Below are positions 1 through 6,009 of a stretch of 8,524 nt of DNA, in pieces. How positions within the stretch are numbered: position 1 is the stretch's first letter; each line of letters starts with the position of its first letter. Source of the stretch: JAFLUQ01 sp964442035 (lineage in GTDB: Bacteria; Bacillota; Clostridia; UMGS1883); NCBI GenBank assembly GCA_964442035.1, contig CAYTWZ010000079.1, positions 1-8,524 of the forward strand, written 5' to 3'. The notes beneath the pieces are model-generated. The model had not been told where the DNA came from. It saw only the letters and a program-made list of their open reading frames with translations, and did no database searches. The translations under genes were made by a program, and so were the position numbers.

Positions 1-1
1 A

Positions 2-415
2 GAAACTGTTCCGGCAGGCTACACCAAAACGGGAACGGAAAGCCGAAGCTGCTCTGTCTGCGGAGAGACGGAAACTCGCGAAATACCCATGCTTACAACA
101 GAGTGGGAATATGTTATAGACAGTGTAACGGTAGAAAGCGGTGAGGACGGCTTAACCGCGTCTGTAAAGGTAACAAAGGCGTCTTCCTACAGCGGCAAAG
201 CTGTTATGATACTTGCCGCATACAAGGATGGCAAACTGGTTGATATTCAGCTGATAGATTTGGGCTTAATAGATTATAATTCAGAGCCTGACACGGCATG
301 GGAATTTAACCACAAGCTTGCGGCTCCCGACGGAAGCAAGATCAAAGTATTCATATGGGACGGCGTTACGGGCATGAAACCGCTGAGTAATGCCGTAGAA
401 AAACAATTGGCTTAG
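2..415 (+). CDS. C-terminal end of a secreted/surface protein (5' truncated)
   Basis: The reading frame is open from the window edge to a TAG at 413-415, giving the last 137 residues of a longer protein; the ATG at 89 is internal rather than a start, since coding-like sequence precedes it. The visible part begins with a Cys-containing segment (SCSVCGE, a CxxCG motif at residues 17-21 of the fragment) of the kind repeated in large extracellular proteins of gut Clostridia. A beta-rich tail of about 100 residues follows and ends in a KVFIWDGVTGMKPLSNAVE-type sequence, which I associate with the C-termini of clostridial secreted carbohydrate-active or adhesion proteins. No dockerin, LPXTG or S-layer anchor is visible at the end. 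The catalytic or binding part lies outside the window, so the function cannot be named. It is convergent with the hydrolase operon and is followed 13 bp later by its own terminator. Confidence 0.7.
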   Translation, partial: ETVPAGYTKTGTESRSCSVCGETETREIPMLTTEWEYVIDSVTVESGEDGLTASVKVTKASSYSGKAVMILAAYKDGKLVDIQLIDLGLIDYNSEPDTAWEFNHKLAAPDGSKIKVFIWDGVTGMKPLSNAVEKQLA

Positions 416-428
416 TCCATTAATATAC

Positions 429-466
429 AATTCCCGTGGGCTCCCTCAACCCACGGGAATTTTTTA
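429..466 (+). terminator. Rho-independent terminator of the truncated surface-protein gene
   Basis: A perfect 12-bp inverted repeat (429-440 with 450-461, arm AATTCCCGTGGG) has a 9-nt loop. It runs into T bases at 460-466 on the plus strand. It lies 13 bp after the TAG of the plus-strand gene. On the minus strand there is no T-run after the stem, so it is directional. Confidence 0.88.
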
Positions 467-483
467 TTGCGTCGCCGCTTGAT

Positions 484-524
484 ACAAAAATCCCTCCGAA
501 AGGAATCGCTCCTTCGGAGGGATT
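484..524 (-). terminator. Rho-independent terminator of the marR-hydrolase operon
   Basis: A perfect 12-bp stem (489-500 with 513-524, arm AATCCCTCCGAA) is followed on the minus strand by TTTTTG. It lies 80 bp after the TAA of the large hydrolase gene. The plus-strand side lacks a T-run. With the terminator at 429-466 it forms a back-to-back pair between convergent genes. The remaining bases between this hairpin and the hydrolase stop (525-603) show no gene. Confidence 0.87.
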
Positions 525-603
525 ATCATCGTCATATTATCGCGATCGGCCGTCTTTCTCATTTCGGCTGATTAAACGAACGCATAGCGTAAGGCGATTT
601 TTC

Positions 604-3543
604 TTATTTGCTTTGCTCGAACAGCCAGTCCCGAACCGCGGGTATCTTATATCCGTAGTTGAAAGAGGCCATATGCTCCATGCCGGAGCCGCCATTAAGA
701 ACGCTGCCGATTTCAAAGCGGATCATATTTGCGTTATGACCCTCGCCAAGCAGAGCCTCTACAGCCGCGTTCTGTTCCTCCTGTGTATTCTGAGCGTTCC
801 ACTCTCCATAGCTGTAGCCGATGCTGTCAGCGTCGAACATTGCCATTACTTCGGTCTGCCCGCCGGAGGCCTTAGCGTCCCCGCCGGCTGTTATATAGAA
901 GAATTTCTTCCCTTCCAAAGGCTTAAGAACGGAAATATCCCACTGACCCGAAACAAACAGGGACGCCGCAAACATGTCGGGGTACTTGCTGTTCAGATAA
1001 AGAGAAGTCATGCAGCCCATAGATTGACCTGTGGTATACAGTCTGTCTGTGTCAATGCTGTAGCTCTCAGTCAAATGATTTATAAGGTTTACCGCGGTTT
1101 CGATCTGGTCGGATGTGTTCCAGTTGTCATCTACCACTGTTCCGGAAAAGGCCGGTACCAGAACAAAGGCTTTGTGCTTACTCTGCTCCTCTTCTGTAGC
1201 CCATACGGACGCGCCGTAATACTGCTCAACAATTTCTTTGGCGCTCTTGCCCGAACCCGACGCGTCAGGGATGAACATAATCATGGGATATTTTTCATTT
1301 TCATCGTAGTTCGCGGGTATATATAGACTGTATTCAAGGGTTATGCCGGCATCATCCGTAAAGGAAAACTGCTCAAACTTGGAGGAACCCTCACTGAGAG
1401 CCGCAAGGATTTCCGGGTCGGTTTCAGCCGCGGAGCCTCCGCCCATGTCTCCTCTGCCGCCGCGGTCACCGTTTCGATGGTCGGTCTCCTGAGCGGGGCT
1501 GTCTTCCTTCAGACAATCGTTCACCCAAGCAATGAAATTATCCGTGGAGCTTCCGGTGCGCTCGGCCTGTGTGTGACCCTGACCCCATACGGTTTCAAAG
1601 TCGACTTCTCTGCCGTAATTTCGAAGCGCGAGAGTTAGATTTATTTCCGTAGAAAGGGCGGTGTCACTCTGATTTATGCCGGTGCGGATACGCCAGTATT
1701 TTGCCACGTTTGCTGTGCCATAGCCATCGTAATACTCGTTCAAATAGTACATGGGATTATACATATTCATACGGTAATACACCGTATTGCCCAAGGCGTC
1801 GGTTCTTGCCAGATCCGCCGCAAAGGCCGCGCCATATTCGGTATCCGCAAGCAGCTCCGCCATGACCGGGTCAAAGTGTGCGCCGTTACCGTCGCCGTAG
1901 CCGAACAGGACATTTTCGCCCTGAGAAGCGTTAAGATCGTCAAAGGAACCGACGCTCTTGCCGGCGTTCTTGCAGGCCTTTACGAAGTCCTCAACACTCG
2001 TTATCCGGGCGGTATTTGTTTCGCTGTCATAGATGATCCACCGATTGTCCTTGTTAAGGCTGTCGATATACTCCGGGGGAGTCTGATATGTTACGCTTTC
2101 AGCTGAACTCGTGTCGGCGTCAAGCCTATTTATTCCGTCCAGATCCTCAAAATTCGGCGTCTCTTCGCGGACATCGGGTAGTTGTCCGCCAAAATCGGGT
2201 CTGCCGCCGCCCATAGCTCCTCCGCCTCTTTTTCCGTTATTTTGCGGCGTATAAGGGAAAGCTGTGTCGGAAAGGAAGTTGTTCAGCGACCGCTCAATTT
2301 CAGACTTGACGTAGTCGTAGTAAGTACCTGCCGCGTAAATTCCGTCCTCTGTTTCGGTAAGAGTAAGAACCGTACCGTTTTCATCCTTGAGACCCAGCTC
2401 GTTCTGATACTTTGCAAAAGCCGCTGCCATATTATCGGAAAGGCTTCGCATCTCATCACTGAGGTCCGAACGTGTAACTCCCATGTTCCACTCATAGGCT
2501 TCGTTTGCGTAATCAAGATTTGTTATGGGGCACCAGCACATGGAACCGGCCACCGCGTCGCTTTCGCTCATGACCGCGCCGATAGCTTCAAGATACGGGT
2601 CATACAAGCTGCTGTCGCCTGTTGCGCCGAGGAGGGCGCTTTGCGCTCCGCCGCCGCTCATGCCAAAGGAGAATATACGGTCGGTATCGCCTACGATATC
2701 GCTGTAACGGATATATCTTATTGCCGCTTTCAAATCGGTGACTCCCGCCGGCGCGCCCTCGTTACGTCCTCGGCAGCCCGCGTTCACATAAACAAAGCCC
2801 GCGTTGGTGTAGCCGGAAACACCGCTGACGTAGCCTGTCGGTGCAGACATGGCCGAGTAGCCCGGAGTATTGACGGGAATAACTATTGGAGCGGTGGCCG
2901 CGGTATAACCTGCTTTTGTCCCGTCGGTATTTACCGCGCAGGTATAGGTGCCGTCGCCGTTGTCCGTGGCCGTCATATACTCGCCGGGCACAAAGACACC
3001 GAGAGTTTCATACTGAGTGTCAACAGGATTTGCGCAATACTCTATACCAACCTGCCAGTATACATTATCATTGGCGTTGTATTGCCATTTTGTATTATCT
3101 AATTTCGCGGCTGCTTTCGTAACTGTTACCATTGCGGTTTCTCCTTCCCAATTCACATTCGCGCCAAACGCTTCCGAAATAAATCTAATCGGAACCATAG
3201 CCGTATCTCCAATGATTTCCGGCGCGGCGGGAAGCTCTTTTTTCACGCCGTTTACTGTCGCTACGGTTGAGCCTATGGTCAATACTATCTCTGTATTTTC
3301 ATAATTGACCGTAATCGTTTCGTTGTCCCACTCCGCGTCTAAGCCAAGTCCCTCGGAAATTAACCGAAGCGGCGCCAAGGTCGTATTATTTACCGCGTGA
3401 GCGGGAGTTATTGAAACCGTTTCGCCGTTTATCTGTGCCGTATTTTCACCGATAACAAATGATATGTCATGAGCTTGCGCTGCAGTGGAAACAGCTAACA
3501 CCGTAGCGGCGGCAGCGCATAAAATTTTCTTCTTATGCAACAT
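604..3543 (-). CDS. Secreted double alpha/beta-hydrolase: stalk domain, subtype-B tannase-like domain, second esterase domain
   Basis: The product is 979 residues from the ATG at 3541-3543. That start has AAAGGA 12 nt upstream and gives a clean signal peptide (HKKK, hydrophobic stretch, AQA cleavage near residue 24). A TTG 7 codons earlier is open but has no ribosome site. Residues about 27-143 match the copper-amine-oxidase-like N-terminal (stalk) domain, with the paired motifs LRLISEGLG and IRFISEAFG. Residues about 149-683 resemble subtype-B tannases: nucleophile Ser296 in GMSGGG, the stretch CWCPITNLDYANEAYEW, a long lid insert, then Asp627 (QSDTA) and His657 (GQGHTQAE) as the likely rest of the triad. 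A Gly/Arg-rich linker (about 690-703) leads to a second hydrolase at about 721-979 of the PHB-depolymerase or prolyl-oligopeptidase-like type, with Ser841 in GQSMG and probable Asp889 and His957. No lipobox or wall anchor is visible. It probably cleaves esters outside the cell. Galloyl or feruloyl esters are a guess from the family; the stalk domain is not an oxidase. It lies 23 bp downstream of the marR gene. Confidence 0.85.
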   Translation of the reverse strand: MLHKKKILCAAAATVLAVSTAAQAHDISFVIGENTAQINGETVSITPAHAVNNTTLAPLRLISEGLGLDAEWDNETITVNYENTEIVLTIGSTVATVNGVKKELPAAPEIIGDTAMVPIRFISEAFGANVNWEGETAMVTVTKAAAKLDNTKWQYNANDNVYWQVGIEYCANPVDTQYETLGVFVPGEYMTATDNGDGTYTCAVNTDGTKAGYTAATAPIVIPVNTPGYSAMSAPTGYVSGVSGYTNAGFVYVNAGCRGRNEGAPAGVTDLKAAIRYIRYSDIVGDTDRIFSFGMSGGGAQSALLGATGDSSLYDPYLEAIGAVMSESDAVAGSMCWCPITNLDYANEAYEWNMGVTRSDLSDEMRSLSDNMAAAFAKYQNELGLKDENGTVLTLTETEDGIYAAGTYYDYVKSEIERSLNNFLSDTAFPYTPQNNGKRGGGAMGGGRPDFGGQLPDVREETPNFEDLDGINRLDADTSSAESVTYQTPPEYIDSLNKDNRWIIYDSETNTARITSVEDFVKACKNAGKSVGSFDDLNASQGENVLFGYGDGNGAHFDPVMAELLADTEYGAAFAADLARTDALGNTVYYRMNMYNPMYYLNEYYDGYGTANVAKYWRIRTGINQSDTALSTEINLTLALRNYGREVDFETVWGQGHTQAERTGSSTDNFIAWVNDCLKEDSPAQETDHRNGDRGGRGDMGGGSAAETDPEILAALSEGSSKFEQFSFTDDAGITLEYSLYIPANYDENEKYPMIMFIPDASGSGKSAKEIVEQYYGASVWATEEEQSKHKAFVLVPAFSGTVVDDNWNTSDQIETAVNLINHLTESYSIDTDRLYTTGQSMGCMTSLYLNSKYPDMFAASLFVSGQWDISVLKPLEGKKFFYITAGGDAKASGGQTEVMAMFDADSIGYSYGEWNAQNTQEEQNAAVEALLGEGHNANMIRFEIGSVLNGGSGMEHMASFNYGYKIPAVRDWLFEQSK

Positions 3544-3555
3544 ATTAAGCACGCA

Positions 3556-3561
3556 TCCTTT
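3556..3561 (-). promoter_or_regulatory. Ribosome binding site that sets the hydrolase start
   Basis: AAAGGA on the minus strand lies 12 nt before the ATG at 3541-3543, just after the marR stop codon. An in-frame TTG at 3562-3564 lies upstream of this site and an in-frame GTG at 3550-3552 is only 3 nt after it, so neither can use it well. The spacing to the ATG is somewhat long, which may lower translation. Confidence 0.55.
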
Positions 3562-3566
3562 CAAAT

Positions 3567-4145
3567 TCAGTTGTGTTCGTGATGTCCGTCGCGGTGATGA
3601 TGTTCATGGCCTTTGCCGTATTTAACTCGCCATTCGGCGTTAAGCTTTTCCAGAAGTCCAAGAAGCGTATCCTTTTCCTCCTGTGAGAGAGCCGCAAGCA
3701 TTTCACTGCGTAATACCTTCCGCCTCTCAGCGGCCTCCTGAGCCTTTACGCGTCCCTCTTCGGTCAGTGAAACGTCCACAACTCGCCTGTCATCACCGTT
3801 TTCCGTCCTGACAATAAGGCCGGCATTTTCCAACTTGATCAGCACCTCACTGGCACTGCCGGGCTGAATCTCCATGCGATTGACAAGCTCCTTCTGAGTC
3901 ATGTTGCCGAACTTCATAAGCATAAGGAGAATTCTGCCCTGACTGCCCTTCCCCTCGGCGGAAAAACGGATAGTGTGTCCCAGACCGCGCAGGTTCATAA
4001 TAATTTTGTTTTCCGTATCAAGCTTATCGTAATACCCCTTGTGATGGCAGTGATGAGCGTCTCTGTCATTTAAATCACCGCTGCGGCTCGGCTCGTTAAG
4101 CTCAAAGTGTTTTTCACAACGCGGACAGCTTTTTGCTTCGTCCAT
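3567..4145 (-). CDS. MarR-family winged-helix transcriptional regulator with Cys/His-rich ends
   Basis: A 192-residue protein. A MarR-type winged-helix core occupies about residues 44-172: the helix-turn-helix region is near NMTQKELVNRMEIQPGSASE (81-100), the recognition helix runs on to LIKLENAGLI, and the wing has the typical DDRRVVDVSLTEEG (118-131). MarR proteins bind DNA as dimers and usually repress their own operon until a ligand or oxidant is bound. The ends are atypical. The N-terminus has C7-x-x-C10 and a cluster H31-H32-C33-H34-H35; the C-terminus (180-192) contains seven His among thirteen residues. These could bind zinc or another metal, though the sequence does not prove it. The ATG has a strong GGGAGG site at 4155-4161. 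The gene heads an operon with the secreted double hydrolase and sits behind a palindromic operator, so autoregulation is likely. Family assignment is firm; the inducer is unknown. Confidence 0.9.
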   Translation of the reverse strand: MDEAKSCPRCEKHFELNEPSRSGDLNDRDAHHCHHKGYYDKLDTENKIIMNLRGLGHTIRFSAEGKGSQGRILLMLMKFGNMTQKELVNRMEIQPGSASEVLIKLENAGLIVRTENGDDRRVVDVSLTEEGRVKAQEAAERRKVLRSEMLAALSQEEKDTLLGLLEKLNAEWRVKYGKGHEHHHRDGHHEHN

Positions 4146-4169
4146 GATAATTTTCCTCCCTGTAAAATA

Positions 4170-4198
4170 TTAAGGTACCTTTTTATAAGGTACCTTAA
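4170..4198 (-). promoter_or_regulatory. Probable MarR operator: two AAGGTACCTT palindromes
   Basis: The stretch is a perfect inverted repeat of two 12-bp arms (TTAAGGTACCTT) around a 5-bp spacer. Each arm also contains the 10-bp perfect palindrome AAGGTACCTT (4172-4181 and 4187-4196), with centres 15 bp apart. It starts at the last base of the -10 box and covers the predicted transcription start near 4191, the classic place for a repressor to block initiation. Assignment to the adjacent MarR protein is inference from position. Confidence 0.8.
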
Positions 4199-4226
4199 TT
4201 ATATATCCGAAATAAGAATTTGTCAA
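4198..4226 (-). promoter_or_regulatory. Perfect sigma-A consensus promoter of the marR-hydrolase operon
   Basis: On the minus strand TTGACA (4221-4226) and TATAAT (4198-4203) are separated by exactly 17 bp, matching the housekeeping consensus at all twelve positions. The start is predicted near 4191, about 45 bp before the marR ATG. A promoter this strong normally needs a repressor, which fits the overlapping operator. Confidence 0.9.
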
Positions 4227-4275
4227 GAGCAATTTAAAAAATGCTGTTGGAAAATATTGCGCTCGTTGGTTTTGC

Positions 4276-4312
4276 AAAAAAAAACGCCGCAAACATTGGG
4301 AAGTCTGCGACG
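4276..4312 (-). terminator. Terminator of the tRNA-Trp/tRNA-Ala operon
   Basis: On the minus strand a 9-bp stem (4304-4312 with 4285-4293, including G-T pairs) with a 10-nt loop is followed by nine T bases (4276-4284). It starts 3 bp after the encoded CCA of tRNA-Ala and separates the tRNA unit from the marR promoter. Confidence 0.88.
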
Positions 4313-4315
4313 ATG

Positions 4316-4391
4316 TGGTGGACCCGAAGGGATTCGAACCCTCGACCTCTCGGATGCGAACCGAACGCGCTCCCAGCTGCGCTACGGGCCC
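4316..4391 (-). tRNA. tRNA-Ala, anticodon CGC
   Basis: This is a 76-nt cloverleaf including an encoded CCA (4316-4318). The acceptor stem GGGCCCG pairs with CGGGTCC and contains the G3-U70 wobble pair, the identity element for alanyl-tRNA synthetase. The D stem is GCGC/GCGC, the anticodon loop TTCGCAT gives CGC, and the T loop is TTCGAAT. It reads the GCG alanine codon. It is second in a two-tRNA transcript, 42 bp after tRNA-Trp. Confidence 0.95.
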
Positions 4392-4402
4392 ATAAATATT
4401 AT

Positions 4403-4434
4403 GGGAGCAAAGCGAACTTTACTCCCGTTTTTTT
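4403..4434. other. Stem-loop in the spacer between the two tRNA genes
   Basis: An inverted repeat (4403-4412 with 4417-4426, one mismatch, 4-nt loop) fills most of the spacer. Read on the minus strand, the direction of the tRNAs, it has no T-run after it and may be a processing signal or simple insulator fold. Read on the plus strand it is followed by GTTTTTTTT and looks like an intrinsic terminator, although no plus-strand gene precedes it. Confidence 0.5.
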
Positions 4435-4509
4435 GGCAGGGGCAGTAGGATTTGAACCCACGACCTGCGGTTTTGGAGACCGTTATTCTACCAGCTGAAC
4501 TATACCCCT
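4434..4509 (-). tRNA. tRNA-Trp, anticodon CCA
   Basis: This is a 76-nt cloverleaf with encoded 3' CCA (4434-4436) and discriminator G73. The acceptor stem AGGGGTA pairs with TGCCCCT, the D arm is GTTC/GAAT, the anticodon stem ACGGT/ACCGC encloses the loop CTCCAAA, giving anticodon CCA, and the T loop is TTCAAAT. It is first in the transcript, about 12 nt after the predicted start. Confidence 0.96.
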
Positions 4510-4527
4510 AAGCAATTATCCTTAAAT

Positions 4528-4556
4528 ACTATAGCATATATTTGTTGTTTTGTCAA
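4528..4556 (-). promoter_or_regulatory. Promoter of the tRNA operon
   Basis: Minus-strand TTGACA (4551-4556), a 17-bp spacer and TATAGT (4528-4533) match the sigma-A consensus at eleven of twelve positions. The start would fall near 4521, leaving a leader of about a dozen bases before tRNA-Trp. Confidence 0.88.
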
Positions 4557-4574
4557 TACATTTTTTTTAATTAT

Positions 4575-4619
4575 TTTTATGCCGCCCGGATGCGGATATT
4601 CGGCTCGGGCGGCATAAAA
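4575..4619 (-). other. Long stem-loop after hisF, possible 3' end of the his transcript
   Basis: A perfect 14-bp inverted repeat (4575-4588 with 4606-4619, GC-rich core GCCGCCCG, 17-nt loop) lies 7 bp after the hisF stop. No T-run follows on the minus strand (the bases are A-rich), so it is not a standard intrinsic terminator. It may stabilise the mRNA 3' end or act with Rho. Confidence 0.55.
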
Positions 4620-4626
4620 GCATAGG

Positions 4627-5385
4627 TTACCTTACGGCAATTCCGCGGCCGCGGAGATATGCTTTGAGATCCTTGATCTGTATCTCGCCGAAATGGAACA
4701 GGCTGGCAGCCAATACCGCGTCAGCCTTGCCTTGAGTGAGCGCGGTGTAAAAATGATCCATGGTTCCCGCTCCTCCGCTGGCAATGACCGGGACGCCGGC
4801 ATTTTCGCTGATCGCTTTGGTCAGATCAAGGTCATAGCCGGACTTAGTGCCGTCGCAGTCCATAGAGGTCAGCAATATTTCGCCGGCGCCGAGAGCCTCA
4901 GCCTTTGCCGCCCACTCTACGGCGTCTATGCCGGTATTTACTCTGCCGCCCGCGAGATATACGTCCCAGCCGGGGGCGTTTTTTCGACGCTTGGCGTCAA
5001 TGGCGCATACCACGCATTGGCTGCCGAACTTGTCGGCGGCCTCACTGATCAGCTCCGGCCGCTTTATAGCGGCGGAATTTACGCTTATCTTGTCGGCTCC
5101 GGCCAGTAAAAGGGTGCGGAAGTCCGCTACGGAGCGTATTCCGCCCCCTACAGTAAACGGTATAAAAACCGATTCCGCAACCTTGGTCACCATGTCTACA
5201 ACGGTGTTTCTTTTGTCGCTGGTGGCTGTAATGTCCAAAAACACAAGCTCGTCCGCTCCGGCCTTGTCGTAGGTCTTGGCACATTCCACCGGATCGCCCG
5301 CGTCAACAAGGTTGACAAAGTTTACGCCCTTTACAACTCGTCCGTTGTTTACATCGAGACAGGGGATAATTCTTTTCGCGAACAT
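4627..5385 (-). CDS. hisF: Imidazole glycerol phosphate synthase, cyclase subunit HisF
   Basis: A 252-residue full-length TIM-barrel protein that converts PRFAR plus ammonia into imidazole glycerol phosphate and AICAR, the fifth step of histidine synthesis and a link to purine synthesis. It begins MFAKRIIPCLDV with catalytic Asp11; Asp130 (CAID) is the second catalytic acid. Phosphate-binding stretches TVGGGIRS (78-85) and ASGGAG (202-207) are in their usual places, and LLTSMDCDGTKSGYD (171-185) is the family signature. The ATG follows the hisH TAA directly (TAAATG), and its ribosome site AGGAGG lies 12 nt upstream inside hisH, so the two subunits are probably translated together. It is the last gene of the cluster. 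Confidence 0.97.
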   Translation of the reverse strand: MFAKRIIPCLDVNNGRVVKGVNFVNLVDAGDPVECAKTYDKAGADELVFLDITATSDKRNTVVDMVTKVAESVFIPFTVGGGIRSVADFRTLLLAGADKISVNSAAIKRPELISEAADKFGSQCVVCAIDAKRRKNAPGWDVYLAGGRVNTGIDAVEWAAKAEALGAGEILLTSMDCDGTKSGYDLDLTKAISENAGVPVIASGGAGTMDHFYTALTQGKADAVLAASLFHFGEIQIKDLKAYLRGRGIAVR

Positions 5386-5994
5386 TTAAAAATCCGCCCT
5401 CCTCATATTGGCAAAATTGGTGAGAATTTTAAGCCCGGCTTCGCCGCTCTTTTCAGGATGAAACTGGGTGGCAAATACGTTGGACTGTTCCACGGCGGCT
5501 TCGATTTCGACGCCGTAGTCAGCTATGGCGGTCACCACGTTCTTATCGGCGGCGTCCAGACAGTAGGAGTGTACAAAATATACGTATGGCTTATCCAATC
5601 CGTCAAAAAGCCTTCCCTTACAGCGGATGTCGTTCCAGCCCATGTGCGGAATTTTCAGATCTGCGCGGGGAATACGGCGGATACGGCCTTTTATTATCCC
5701 AAGGCCGTTTACGCCGGGGCTTTCCTCGCTTTCGTCAAATAACAGCTGCATGCCTAAGCATATTCCCAAAAAAGGGGTCTTGCGGTTAACCGCGTTTTTT
5801 ATTGTGCCTTCCAGCCCTTTTGATCGGATGCTGTTCACGCAGTCGCCAAAGGCGCCTACTCCGGGCAGTATCAAATGATCCGCGGCTTCAATGACTTGTG
5901 GGTCAGAGGTCACCTGTGATTCATATCCCAGATAACGGAAAGCCTTTTCCACATTAAGCAGATTTCCTGCGCCATAATCAATGATGGCAATCAT
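5386..5994 (-). CDS. hisH: Imidazole glycerol phosphate synthase, glutaminase subunit HisH
   Basis: A 202-residue class I glutamine amidotransferase that hydrolyses glutamine and channels ammonia to HisF. The triad is Cys79 in GICLGMQ, His179 and Glu181 in FHPEKSG. The oxyanion stretch LPGVGAFGD lies at 43-51 and the N-terminus MIAIIDYGAGNL is typical. Length matches the family. The ribosome site AAGGAG overlaps the hisG stop codon and lies 11 nt before the ATG. The stop touches the hisF start, as expected for the two halves of one enzyme. Confidence 0.97.
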   Translation of the reverse strand: MIAIIDYGAGNLLNVEKAFRYLGYESQVTSDPQVIEAADHLILPGVGAFGDCVNSIRSKGLEGTIKNAVNRKTPFLGICLGMQLLFDESEESPGVNGLGIIKGRIRRIPRADLKIPHMGWNDIRCKGRLFDGLDKPYVYFVHSYCLDAADKNVVTAIADYGVEIEAAVEQSNVFATQFHPEKSGEAGLKILTNFANMRRADF

Positions 5995-6009
5995 ATGTAA
6001 GTCAGCTCC

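Noticed and set aside
436..1326. Long plus-strand open frame (296 codons) opposite the hydrolase gene
   Set aside because: It starts inside a terminator hairpin, has no ribosome site, and its protein has no recognisable domain. The minus strand there encodes the conserved second hydrolase domain.
2182..3102. Plus-strand open frame of 306 codons
   Set aside because: It is an antisense shadow of the tannase-like domain; composition is Cys/Arg/Ser-rich without family motifs.
603..3543. Copper amine oxidase activity suggested by the N-terminal domain
   Set aside because: Only the small non-catalytic stalk domain is present; there is no topaquinone-forming catalytic domain.
3544..3564. Seven-codon N-terminal extension of the hydrolase from a TTG
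   Set aside because: No ribosome site lies before the TTG, while AAAGGA precedes the internal ATG, which also starts a typical signal peptide.
4107..4498. Two plus-strand open frames over the tRNAs, with peptides such as EGIRTLDLSDANRTRSQLRYGP and GAVGFEPTTCGF
   Set aside because: These are the well-known false proteins produced by translating tRNA genes on the wrong strand.
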